NCBI GenBank assembly: GCA_050246015.1
Contig: JBFWWU010000005.1
Location: 1 to 64,000, forward strand
Direction: 5' to 3'
DNA: 64,000 bases
From: JTS-AC122 sp050246015
GTDB taxonomy: Bacteria; Planctomycetota; Phycisphaerae; Phycisphaerales; UBA1924
The notes under the pieces are model-generated. The model worked only from the letters and a program-made list of their open reading frames with translations, was not told the DNA's origin and made no database searches. Within the stretch, counting starts at the first letter, position 1. Each line of letters starts with the position of its first letter. The translations under genes were made by a program, and so were the position numbers. This document shows, piece after piece, positions 18,278 to 27,103 of this stretch.

Positions 18278-19000
18278 ATGGCAAAGACTCTGGAACTGCT
18301 TCTGACCGAAAACGTGGACAACCTGGGGATCGTGGGAGATGTCGTGAAGGTGCGCACGGGCTACGCGCGGAACTTTCTGCTGCCGCGGTCGCTCGCGACG
18401 ACGCCGTCGGAGGAGATGATCAAGTCGCTCGCGGCCAAGCGTGCCGACGCCGAGCGACAACTGGCCGAACTCCGCAAGGCGCGAGAGGGGATGATCGAGA
18501 AGTTGCAGGGGTTCGAGTTGCAACTCATCCGGTCGTGCAACGACCTTGGGATCCTGTACGGCGCGGTGACGCAGCAGGACATCGCCAAGGCGCTAAGCGA
18601 GAAGGGGTTCGGCATCCGGGCCCGCGATGTACGCCTCCCGCACGCGATCAAGCGCGTCGACACCTACGAGGTGCACATCAAGTTTGAGTCGGACCTGGAA
18701 GCGATCGTGAAGTTGTGGGTCATGCCGGACCGCAAACTTGAAGAAGAAAAGAAGGCGGACATGGACTTCGACGCCGAGGGCAACCTCGTCGAAGGCAAGG
18801 CGGGCGACGGCGACGGCCGGGGTCGCCGAAGCAGGAAGCCGGACGATGCCGGGGCCGCGCCCAAGGGTGACAAGCCCGAGAAGGCCGACAAGGCTCAAAA
18901 GGCCGAGAAGCCTGCCAAGGCGGCCAAAGCCGACAAGGCGGAGAAGGCCGAGCCTAAAGCAGAGCCCAAGGCTGAGAAGAAGGCCAAGAAGAAGGAGTAA
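18278..19000 (+). CDS. rplI: 50S ribosomal protein L9
   Basis: L9 binds 23S rRNA and extends from the large subunit. The N-terminal domain has LELLLTENVDNLGIVGDVVKV and TGYARNFLLPRSLA. The long connecting helix is next, and then the C-terminal domain with LYGAVTQQDIAKAL and VDTYEVHIKFESD. The last 80 residues are an unusual Lys/Ala/Glu-rich tail with repeated AEKA and ADKA units. rpsR (S18), often between ssb and rplI, is not present in this interval. Confidence 0.94.
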   Translation: MAKTLELLLTENVDNLGIVGDVVKVRTGYARNFLLPRSLATTPSEEMIKSLAAKRADAERQLAELRKAREGMIEKLQGFELQLIRSCNDLGILYGAVTQQDIAKALSEKGFGIRARDVRLPHAIKRVDTYEVHIKFESDLEAIVKLWVMPDRKLEEEKKADMDFDAEGNLVEGKAGDGDGRGRRSRKPDDAGAAPKGDKPEKADKAQKAEKPAKAAKADKAEKAEPKAEPKAEKKAKKKE

Positions 19001-19054
19001 TCGCTCCCCGGCGTTCCCGGCCCGTTGAAACGGCGAACATCCGACACCGACCTG

Positions 19055-19086
19055 TGCGCCCGCGGCGACCCGATCCCGCGGGCGCA
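19055..19086 (+). terminator. GC-rich hairpin after rplI
   Basis: TGCGCCCGCGG (19055-19065) pairs perfectly with CCGCGGGCGCA (19076-19086) around a 10-base loop. No T-tract follows, so it is not a textbook intrinsic terminator, but its place 55 bases after rplI suggests it ends or protects that transcript. The rest of 19001-19326 holds nothing I can name apart from a GGAG element before the next ATG. Confidence 0.4.
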
Positions 19087-19326
19087 TGTCGTTCATCCCC
19101 TGCCCCTCTCGTCCCGCGGCTTTCTCCCTCTCTCTGGCCCCCGCCAGCCGACCCCGCATGCTGACCATATCGAGCGATTGAGCGATCATGGGTGCTTGGC
19201 AACGACCGGAGCCGGCGTCGGTACTGTCAGTGGCTGGAGATTCCCCGGCCAAGCCCGATAGAGTTCCCTTCGCATACCCCCTGTTGTTCCCCGCGCGTGA
19301 CCAAGCCGCGCCCCACGGAGATTCCC

Positions 19327-21492
19327 ATGCATCTTTCCAGATCGGCACTTGTCGGCCTCGTCGCCGTGTCCGCCTCGATTGTTACCCCGGCGCTGGCGCA
19401 GCCGGGCGTGAAACTGACATATCCGCCGACGGAGCGCGACGAAGCGAAGTTTGACACTTACCACGGAACAAAGGTCGCCGATCCGTACCAGTGGATGGAA
19501 GAGGCCGACACACCGGGCTCGGCGGTCTGGCCGAAGATCGCCGCGTGGGTGGAAGCGCAGAACAAGGTCACCTTCGGGTACCTGGGGCAGGTGCCTCAGC
19601 GCGACGCGATCAAATCCCGCATCACGAATCTGACGAACTACGAGCGGTTCGGGCTTCCGTTCGTGCAGGGGGGCAAGTATTTCTATTCAAGAAACGACGG
19701 GCTTCAGAACCAGTCGGTGTGGTATGTCGCGGACTCGCTTGAGGCCGCCCCGCGCGTCCTGATCGATCCGAACACCTACTCCAAGGAAGGCGTCGTCGCG
19801 ATCGCCGGGCTGGCGGTGACCGAAGACGCCAGGCTGATGGCCTACGGCATCGCCGAGAAGGGGTCCGACTGGAATGTGTGGCGCGTGCGCGACATCGCAA
19901 CCGGGAAAGACCTGCCCGACACCATCGAGCACGTCAAGTTCGGCGGAGCCTCGTGGCTCAAGGACGGCTCCGGGTTCTTCTATTCGCGCTTCCCCGCCCC
20001 CAGGCCGGGCGAGGACATCAAGGCGATGAACAAGAACCAGTCGATCTATTTTCACAAACTCGGCGACTCGCAGGACAAGGACACCCTGGTGTATGCCCGC
20101 CCCGATCAGCCCGAGTGGTACCTCTTCGGGAGCGTCACGGACGACGGACGGTATTTCGTCATCTCCGGGAACCCGTACCAGCAGATCGAGAACGCGCTCT
20201 ACTACAAGGACCTCGCCGATCCGCACGCGAAGGTGATGCCACTGCTGGACAAACTCGACGCGCAGTACAACTTCGTCGGCAACGACGGCCCCACGTTCTT
20301 TGTGCAGTCCGACCTGGACGCCCCGCGGGGTCGCGTCTGGGCCATCAACATCAATCACCCCGAGCGCGCCGCCTGGAAGGAAATCATCCCTCAGAACGAG
20401 AACGCGCTGCAGTCGGCGAGTTACGTCGGCCATACGTTCTTCTGTTCCTACCTCAAGGACGCCCGCACCCAGGTCCGCGTCCACGATGCCCACGGAACAT
20501 ACGTGCGCGACGTCGAGTTCCCGGGCATCTGCACCGCCGGCGGCTTCGGGGGCGAGCAGGACGACACCGTCACCTTCTACACCTACTCGGGCTACACGTC
20601 CCCCGGGCAGATCTATCAATACGACATCGCCTCGGGCAAGAGCACCCTCTTCCGCGCACCGAAGGTTGATTTCAACCCCGCTGATTTTGAAACCACCCAG
20701 GTCTTCCTGAACAGCAAGGACGGCACGCGCCTCCCGATGTTCATCTCCCACAAGAAAGGCATCTCGCTCGACGGCTCCAACCCCACCATCCTCTACGGCT
20801 ACGGCGGGTTCAACGTCCCCATCACCCCGGGCTTTTCTCCCAATGTCATCACCTGGATGGAGATGGGCGGCGTCTACGCCGTCGCCACCCTCCGCGGTGG
20901 GAGCGAGTACGGCGAAGACTGGCACAAGGGCGGGATGCGCCTGACCAAGCAGAACACCTTCGATGATTTCATCGCCGCCGCCGAGTGGCTCATCGCCAAC
21001 AAGTACACCTCTACACCCAAGCTCGCGATTAACGGGGGTTCCAACGGCGGGCTCCTGGTCGGCGCGTGCATGACCCAGCGCCCCGACCTGTACGGCGCGT
21101 GCATCGCCGACGTCGGCGTCATGGACATGCTCCGCTTCCACAAGTTCACCGTCGGCGCCGGCTGGATCGGCGACTACGGCTCCGCCGACGATCCCGAGGA
21201 GTTCAAGGTCCTGCGCTCGTTCTCGCCCTATCACAACCTCAAGAAGGGAACGTGCTATCCGCCGACGCTGATCACGACCGGGGACCACGACGACCGGGTC
21301 TACCCGGCCCACTCCTTCAAGTTCGCCGCCGCCGCTCAATGGGCCCAGGGGTGCGACAACCCGATCCTGATCCGCATCGAAACCGCCGCGGGCCACGGCG
21401 CGGGCAAGCCCACCACCAAGCGGATCGACGAGACCGCCGACAAGTTCGCCTTCCTGGTCAGGACGCTGCACATGGACCCGGTGCTGCGATAA
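19327..21492 (+). CDS. Secreted prolyl oligopeptidase (family S9A)
   Basis: This 721-residue serine peptidase cleaves peptides after proline. It has a Sec signal peptide at residues 1-24 ending ALA, then the S9A N-terminal motif (DTYHGTKVADPYQWMEE), a beta-propeller region, and an alpha/beta hydrolase domain. The nucleophile is Ser572 in GGSNGG. The catalytic Asp is in TGDHDDRVYP and the His in AAGHGAGKP. The oxyanion region YGYGGFN and the segment RGGSEYGEDWHKGG are typical. It is preceded by GGAG and followed nine bases later by a convergent gene. Confidence 0.94.
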   Translation: MHLSRSALVGLVAVSASIVTPALAQPGVKLTYPPTERDEAKFDTYHGTKVADPYQWMEEADTPGSAVWPKIAAWVEAQNKVTFGYLGQVPQRDAIKSRITNLTNYERFGLPFVQGGKYFYSRNDGLQNQSVWYVADSLEAAPRVLIDPNTYSKEGVVAIAGLAVTEDARLMAYGIAEKGSDWNVWRVRDIATGKDLPDTIEHVKFGGASWLKDGSGFFYSRFPAPRPGEDIKAMNKNQSIYFHKLGDSQDKDTLVYARPDQPEWYLFGSVTDDGRYFVISGNPYQQIENALYYKDLADPHAKVMPLLDKLDAQYNFVGNDGPTFFVQSDLDAPRGRVWAININHPERAAWKEIIPQNENALQSASYVGHTFFCSYLKDARTQVRVHDAHGTYVRDVEFPGICTAGGFGGEQDDTVTFYTYSGYTSPGQIYQYDIASGKSTLFRAPKVDFNPADFETTQVFLNSKDGTRLPMFISHKKGISLDGSNPTILYGYGGFNVPITPGFSPNVITWMEMGGVYAVATLRGGSEYGEDWHKGGMRLTKQNTFDDFIAAAEWLIANKYTSTPKLAINGGSNGGLLVGACMTQRPDLYGACIADVGVMDMLRFHKFTVGAGWIGDYGSADDPEEFKVLRSFSPYHNLKKGTCYPPTLITTGDHDDRVYPAHSFKFAAAAQWAQGCDNPILIRIETAAGHGAGKPTTKRIDETADKFAFLVRTLHMDPVLR

Positions 21493-21501
21493 CGCATCGG
21501 T

Positions 21502-22677
21502 TCATGCCGCCCGCACGCTGGCACGCCGGCACGCCGCGATCAGCCGGCTGAGCATCGGCGCGACGTCCGCCAGGCGCCGGGTCGCCGCCAGCGACATGGT
21601 GACGCCATCGGCCATGTCCCCGATCCGCGCAAAGCCCATCGGGGCCGCGCTGCCCTTGATCTTCGCGAGCTTCGTCAGGCACCCTTCGACGTCGCCCTTC
21701 TCCATGCTGTTCCTGATCGCCTCGGCGAACGCCTGGAGATCGACGATGAACGATTCCACCAGCGCGGCGTTTGGGTGATCCGGCGCCAGCGTGCTCGCGA
21801 ACGACGCGCGGGCGCCCGAACCGCTCACCAGCAGGAACTCCGCGAGCGCGCGCAGCAGCAGCCCCTGCTGCACCGGCTTGGCCAGGTACGCCTGGGCGTC
21901 CGCCTTGGCCAGTTGCTGCGCCGCGGCGGCCGATGTGTCCGCGCTCACGAGTATCACCGTCGTCTCGACCCCGCTGTCGCGCAGCGCTTCGGTGATCGGC
22001 TTGCCGTTGATCTGCTCCAGGTGGTAGTCGGCGACGATGATGTCAAAGCCTTCTCCCGCGCGGTCGATCCCCTCCTGCGCGCTCCCCGCCGTCGCGATCG
22101 AGATGCCGGTGTCCGTCAGGTGCTTGCGCATCAGCCGGCGATCGGCCTCCGAATCGTCGATGTACAGCAGTGAACCCTTCAGGTCCGCCGGGTTCACTTG
22201 TTCCAGGCTGTACCAGTCCGAGAACAGGCCCGCCGCGATGACCCGCTTGGTGTCGATCGGCTTGTCGAACAGGATCCCCAGTTCATGGATGTTCGCGCGC
22301 CGGTGGATGCACCGGACGACGGCTCCCTTGACGGTCATCGGCTTCCCGTCCACGCCGGGCAGCACGATCTGGACCCGGGTCCCCGAATGCTGGTACGCGC
22401 AGTGGAGCACGCTCATCCCGGTGCTGGAGAGGTTCCGCGTGCAGACCTGCACCCGGCTCGCGCCGCCACCGGGCCGGACAAAGTCGAGCGACAGCGACAC
22501 CTGCCGGAACGGCCGGCGTGTGTGTTTCCGCTTGGATTGCGTGACCGTCTCTTCTTCCTGCGAATCAAGCTCGTCCAGCAGTTCTTCGAGGTCTCGCTTG
22601 GAAAGCCCGAGCGTGTTGGCTCGCCCTCCAAGGGCGACGGTTGAACTGGGCTGCGGTCGGCTGCCGGATAGGGACAT
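21502..22677 (-). CDS. PilZ-receiver protein with pseudo-Hpt domain
   Basis: This 391-residue protein joins three signalling modules. After a charged N-terminal helix, a PilZ domain (about 50-145) shows basic motifs near Arg50-Arg58 and NLSSTG at 82-87, able in principle to bind cyclic di-GMP. A receiver domain (about 168-285) has Asp174 and Asp175, phosphoacceptor Asp217, Ser245 and Lys267. The C-terminal helical region looks like an Hpt domain (LAKIKGSAAPMGF), but the phosphoacceptor His is replaced by Ala338. Phosphorelay onward is therefore unlikely, and the domain may serve binding only. The ATG at 22677 removes a long upstream shadow. Confidence 0.8.
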   Translation of the reverse strand: MSLSGSRPQPSSTVALGGRANTLGLSKRDLEELLDELDSQEEETVTQSKRKHTRRPFRQVSLSLDFVRPGGGASRVQVCTRNLSSTGMSVLHCAYQHSGTRVQIVLPGVDGKPMTVKGAVVRCIHRRANIHELGILFDKPIDTKRVIAAGLFSDWYSLEQVNPADLKGSLLYIDDSEADRRLMRKHLTDTGISIATAGSAQEGIDRAGEGFDIIVADYHLEQINGKPITEALRDSGVETTVILVSADTSAAAAQQLAKADAQAYLAKPVQQGLLLRALAEFLLVSGSGARASFASTLAPDHPNAALVESFIVDLQAFAEAIRNSMEKGDVEGCLTKLAKIKGSAAPMGFARIGDMADGVTMSLAATRRLADVAPMLSRLIAACRRASVRAA

Positions 22678-22849
22678 CAGGGGACTCCACGCGCATTTGG
22701 ACGATGGCGCTCTTCGTACGCTGAATATCGGCTGCGATGCAACCCCGCTTCGTTGTCCGGGGCAGGCGTCCATGAATATGCGCCGCCTTCCGCTCCGCGC
22801 TGGCACCCCACTGGAATGCGGGCGGTTCACTCTGTAGCATCTGCAACGA

Positions 22850-24817
22850 ATGCACCGGGAGTTTCGTGTTATCGTGATCGGAGGCGGGCACGCCGGCGTC
22901 GAGGCCGCCTGGGCCGCGGCGAATCTATGCCCGGTTGATCCCGCGCGACCCGCGCCCAACGCGACGGTCGCCCTGGTGACGCTCGATCCTTCCAAGATCG
23001 GCGTGATGTCGTGCAATCCCGCGATCGGCGGGCTCGCCAAGGGGCAGATCGTCCGGGAAGTCGATGCCCTGGGCGGGCTCATGGGCCTGGCCACGGACGC
23101 GACCGGGATCCAGTTCAAGGTCCTCAATCAATCCAAGGGTCCGGCGGTTCACGGCCCGCGGGCGCAATGCGACAAGCACGCCTACGCCGACGCCGTGCAG
23201 CGTCTCATCGCCTCCCGCCCTGAGATCGAGGTGATCCCCGGCTCGGTCGAGGATCTCGTCATCGAGCACGCCCGCGTCGCCGGGGTCGTAATCCGTCCAT
23301 CCTCCCACGGCGCTCACGACGCCGACCGGATGCTCCGCGCGCCCTCGGTCGTGCTGACGACGGGCACATTCATGCGCGGGCTGATGCACACCGGCGAATC
23401 GAAGACCCCCGGCGGCCGTTTCGGCGAGGCCGCCGCCACCGGCATCTCCGCGGCGCTCCAGCGGCTGGGGTTCGAACTTGGGCGCCTCAAGACCGGCACG
23501 CCCCCGCGACTCAAGCGCGGGTCCATCGACTGGGATGCCCTGGAACCGCAGCACGGCGACGCCGTCCCCACGCCGTTCTCGGATCTGACCGGTACCGGCA
23601 GCGCGCCCGAGGCCGAACTCCAGACGGCGCCGTCGCTGACGCGCTTCCCGGTCCTGGATCAGACCTCCTGCCGCCTCACCGCCACCACCGCGGCGTCTCA
23701 CGCCCATGTCCGCGCCAACGTCCATCGCGCACCGATGTACACCGGCCAGATCGAGTCCGTCGGCCCGCGCTACTGCCCCAGCATCGAGGACAAAGTCGTT
23801 CGCTTCCCCGGGCGTGACTCGCACCAGGTCTTCCTCGAACCCGAGAGCCACCGCGACGACTGGATCTACTGCAACGGCATCTCGACAAGTCTCCCCGCCG
23901 ATGTCCAGGACGTCATCGTCCGCTCCATGCCGGGGTGCGAGCGGGCCCAGGTCTATCGCTACGGCTACGCGGTCGAGTACGACATGGTCCGTCCGCATCA
24001 GATCGCGGCGACGGGCATGACCAAACTCATCGATGGGCTCTTCCTGGCTGGGCAGATCAACGGGACCAGCGGCTACGAGGAAGCCGCCGGGCAAGGCATC
24101 ATCGCGGGGATCAACGCTGCGCGGTACGCCTCGGGGCACACGCTGCTGACCCTCGGGCGCGATCAGGCGTACATCGGGGTCTTGATGGATGACCTTGTGA
24201 CCAAGACTCCGGTGGAGCCGTACCGCATGTTCACCAGCCGGGCCGAGCACCGCCTGCTGCTCCGCGCCGACAACGCCGCCGATCGTCTGACGCCGCTGGC
24301 GATCGAGTTGGGCCTGCTCAACTCATCCGAACTGGGGGCGCGACGCCGGGACCTCTTCGCCGCGCGGCGATCGCGCCTTGGCGAACTTTCCCGCGCGATC
24401 GCCGCGATCAGGATCGACCGCACGCCGCTTGCAGACTTGATCCGGCGTCCGGATTTTTCTGCCGCGCACCTTGGAGCGGAACTGCACGACCGGGACCCGG
24501 ATGCTCTGGGTGACCCGGCGAACTCGCCCGTCGATCGCGCCGCGCTGCTCACCGCTTTTACCGAGCGCTTCTACGAGGCATACATCGCTCGTCAGCACGC
24601 CGAAATCAGGCGCCAGAACGAAATGGAGCGGAAGCGTCTCCCCGACAACCTTGACTACCGCTCGCTTCCGGATTTGCGGTCAGAGGCACGCGAGGCGCTC
24701 GCCCGGTTCCGCCCTTCGACCTTCGGGCAGGCGCTTCGTCTGGAGGGAATTACCCCCGCAGACCTCACCCTGCTCGCGGTGTTGCTGAAGCGTCACGGGC
24801 GGCACTCGGCCGCCTGA
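22850..24817 (+). CDS. mnmG: tRNA uridine-34 carboxymethylaminomethyl synthesis enzyme
   Basis: MnmG (GidA), with MnmE, modifies U34 of certain tRNAs using FAD and methylene-THF. The 655-residue protein begins with the FAD-binding motif VIVIGGGHAGVEAA. It has SCNPAIGGLAKGQIVREVDALGG, GPAVHGPRAQCDK, LTTGTFMRG, GRLKTGTPPR, YCPSIEDKVVRFP, GLFLAGQINGTSGYEEAAGQG and TSRAEHRLLLRADNAD-like motifs in the expected order. Two short insertions near residues 30 and 110 are small departures. It stands alone, without mnmE or rsmG beside it. Confidence 0.95.
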   Translation: MHREFRVIVIGGGHAGVEAAWAAANLCPVDPARPAPNATVALVTLDPSKIGVMSCNPAIGGLAKGQIVREVDALGGLMGLATDATGIQFKVLNQSKGPAVHGPRAQCDKHAYADAVQRLIASRPEIEVIPGSVEDLVIEHARVAGVVIRPSSHGAHDADRMLRAPSVVLTTGTFMRGLMHTGESKTPGGRFGEAAATGISAALQRLGFELGRLKTGTPPRLKRGSIDWDALEPQHGDAVPTPFSDLTGTGSAPEAELQTAPSLTRFPVLDQTSCRLTATTAASHAHVRANVHRAPMYTGQIESVGPRYCPSIEDKVVRFPGRDSHQVFLEPESHRDDWIYCNGISTSLPADVQDVIVRSMPGCERAQVYRYGYAVEYDMVRPHQIAATGMTKLIDGLFLAGQINGTSGYEEAAGQGIIAGINAARYASGHTLLTLGRDQAYIGVLMDDLVTKTPVEPYRMFTSRAEHRLLLRADNAADRLTPLAIELGLLNSSELGARRRDLFAARRSRLGELSRAIAAIRIDRTPLADLIRRPDFSAAHLGAELHDRDPDALGDPANSPVDRAALLTAFTERFYEAYIARQHAEIRRQNEMERKRLPDNLDYRSLPDLRSEAREALARFRPSTFGQALRLEGITPADLTLLAVLLKRHGRHSAA

Positions 24818-24992
24818 AACGCGCACCTTTTGCGCGACCACCCTTTCAAAGTGCGAGCAAAGGCCCGATCTTGACCCCGCCTCGCGAGTGTGGGCTTCCC
24901 GGCACCGATGCTTGGCAGGAGCCTACATAACCTACGATCCCGGCGCGCTTCGCGGCGGGCTGATCCCTGTACCGAAGCGCTGGAGGTCCCCC

Positions 24993-26294
24993 TTGTTCCG
25001 TATCCGCCGAGCCAAGATCGACGACGTCGGCACGCTGCTGAAACTGGCGAAGATGGTTCATTTCATCAACCTTCCCGCCGACCGTGACATCATCACGAAC
25101 AAGGTCATGCGAAGTCGTGAGGGATTCCTGAAGGCGCTCGCGCTGGCGTCGGGGCAACCACAGCCCGCCGATCCCGAGCCCGAGTTGCTCACGGAGGCTC
25201 GACGAGCGGCCTCGGAGCCTTCGGTGTCGGCGTCCCACAACGGCGTCGCGAGCGACGCGCCGGCGTCGGTCGCCGGCTCCGCTCCGCCCTCGCGCCACCC
25301 CCGGGCTCATCAGGACGGGCTGGTCTCGTTGCTTCAGTCCTCTGACCTGTTCATGTTTGTTCTCGAGGACCTCACCGTCGCGGACGAAAAGGGAAACGCC
25401 GGAGCGGTCCTGGGCACATCGCAGATCATCACCCGCATGGGCGGGCCCGGCCGGCCCAATGTCTCCTTCCGCCTGTCCCGCAAGGAGACATTCAGTTCCA
25501 CGCTCCAGGTTGGGGCGACGCACATCGTCGCCAAACTGCACTTGGATGAAACCGGCCCGACCGAGATCGGCGGGCTGATCCTTCAGCCCAGTTACCGGGG
25601 GCACAAACTCCGGCTCGGGCGGCTGCTGAGCCTCGTGCGCTTCCACGTGATGGGCCTGTACCGCCCGCTCTTCTCCGAACGCGTGCTTGCCGAGATGATG
25701 GGCCCCATGACCCCTGATGGGCGAAACACGATGTGGGAATACCTGGGCCGGCGCTTCATCAACCTCACGTACGCCGAGGCGGACTCCTTCTGCCAGTACT
25801 CCAAGGAGTTCATGACCTCGCTGCTACCGCACGAGGAGATCTATCTCACGCTTCTGCCGCCCGAGGCCCGCGCCGTCATCGCGCAGGTCGGGCCCGAGAC
25901 CGTCCCCGCGCGGCGCATGCTCGAAAAACTCGGCTTCGCCTACCGCGACCACATCGACCCCTTCGACGGGGGGCCGCACCTCGAAGCCGCCACCGATGAC
26001 ATCTCGATCGTGAAGAACACCCGCTCCGGCTCCGGCATCACCCCCGTGCCCCAGCGTCAATGCGACAAGCACGGTCTGGTCAGCGTCCTCGGATCCGACG
26101 GCGATTTCCGCGCCATCGAAACCGACTTTTGCGTTGACAGGAAGGGACGCGTGGGGCTCACCAAGCCGCAACTCAAACTGCTGGGAGTCCTGGACTTCGC
26201 CAACGAGACCGGCGTGCAGATCGGGTACACCGACATGCCCACTTCGCAGCGTGTTCAACCCGTTCGCCGCCGGGCCCGGTCCAGGACCCGGTAG
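24993..26294 (+). CDS. Arginine N-succinyltransferase (AstA)-like protein
   Basis: The protein has 433 residues from a TTG at 24993, chosen because GGAGG lies six bases upstream and the family sequence begins at once (RIRRAKIDDVGTLLKLA). It resembles the AstA/AOST family, with SSDLFMFVLEDL, GGLILQPSYRGHKLRLGRLLSLVRF, FSERVLAEMMGP and WEYLGRRFINLTYAEAD. AstA transfers succinyl to arginine in catabolism. An Ala/Pro-rich insertion of about 55 residues breaks the N-terminal part and there are no other ast genes nearby, so its substrate is uncertain. Confidence 0.8.
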   Translation: MFRIRRAKIDDVGTLLKLAKMVHFINLPADRDIITNKVMRSREGFLKALALASGQPQPADPEPELLTEARRAASEPSVSASHNGVASDAPASVAGSAPPSRHPRAHQDGLVSLLQSSDLFMFVLEDLTVADEKGNAGAVLGTSQIITRMGGPGRPNVSFRLSRKETFSSTLQVGATHIVAKLHLDETGPTEIGGLILQPSYRGHKLRLGRLLSLVRFHVMGLYRPLFSERVLAEMMGPMTPDGRNTMWEYLGRRFINLTYAEADSFCQYSKEFMTSLLPHEEIYLTLLPPEARAVIAQVGPETVPARRMLEKLGFAYRDHIDPFDGGPHLEAATDDISIVKNTRSGSGITPVPQRQCDKHGLVSVLGSDGDFRAIETDFCVDRKGRVGLTKPQLKLLGVLDFANETGVQIGYTDMPTSQRVQPVRRRARSRTR

Positions 26295-26313
26295 GCCGCG
26301 CCGCCCGGCCCGG

Positions 26314-27048
26314 CTACGCCACCGCCTTCTTCCCGGCGCCGAGCAGAAACGTCGCGAGATTCACGCACAACCGATCGGCGATCACCGCGAATCGGTCGTA
26401 GTGCTCGTCCGCCTGGGCCTTGATGTCGGCCGGCGAGAGCCCGATGCCCGAGAGTTCATCCACGCTCGATTCCGCGAAATTCCTCACCATCTCCCGGTCG
26501 CACTCGAAGTGATATTGGAAGGCGTACGTGCGGAGCCCGGCTCGGAATGCCTGCACCTGGCACACATGCGAGGATTGCAACAGCGTCGCGCCCGCGGGCA
26601 GTTGCTTCACCTCCTGCCCGTGCGCCTGGAACTGCCGGCTCGACCACGGGACGCCCACCAGGATGATGTCCGTGTTCGCGATCGGGTGCTGGTCGACCGC
26701 CGGGAAGCCCCACTCCGGCTTCTCCATTGGCCCGACCGATCCCCCCAGCGCGTGCGCCAGAAGTTGGTGCCCAAGGCAGATCCCGATCACCGGCAGTCGG
26801 CGCGCGTGCGCTTCCTTGAGAAACTCCATCTCCGGCTTCATCCAGGGCAGGTCATCACCGACATTCTGCGGCCCGCCCAGGCTGATCACGCCGTCCACGT
26901 TGTCAAAGTCCGCCGGCACGTGCGGGGTCGTCCTGGTCGCCGGGAGATCCAGCCGGCGGATGTCCATGCGGAACCCGTGATCACGCAGCGTGAGCCCGAG
27001 CCGGCCGGGTGTTCCAAGCGGCGAATGTTGAAAGACGATGATGCTCAT
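26314..27048 (-). CDS. Type 1 glutamine amidotransferase
   Basis: This 244-residue stand-alone class I amidotransferase resembles GMP synthase-like GuaA1 proteins. The nucleophile elbow is GICLGHQLLAHALGG with the catalytic Cys. The His and Glu of the triad lie in YHFECD. The N-terminal segment VDGVISLGGPQNVGDDLPW fits the family. No synthetase partner is adjacent, so the acceptor is unknown. It is divergent from the M28 peptidase gene, whose ATG lies 56 bases away. Confidence 0.88.
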   Translation of the reverse strand: MSIIVFQHSPLGTPGRLGLTLRDHGFRMDIRRLDLPATRTTPHVPADFDNVDGVISLGGPQNVGDDLPWMKPEMEFLKEAHARRLPVIGICLGHQLLAHALGGSVGPMEKPEWGFPAVDQHPIANTDIILVGVPWSSRQFQAHGQEVKQLPAGATLLQSSHVCQVQAFRAGLRTYAFQYHFECDREMVRNFAESSVDELSGIGLSPADIKAQADEHYDRFAVIADRLCVNLATFLLGAGKKAVA

Positions 27049-27103
27049 GGTGCGGTCATCGTAGCCGGGGCCCGCCGATCCGCACCCGGCGATACAGTTC
27101 GGG

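Noticed and set aside
19687..21471. 594-codon open frame antisense to the prolyl oligopeptidase gene
   Set aside because: It is a shadow of GC-rich codon bias on the other strand; the plus strand has a complete catalytic triad and signal peptide.
24820..24836. Six-pair hairpin after mnmG as a terminator
   Set aside because: Short stem and no T-tract; not convincing.
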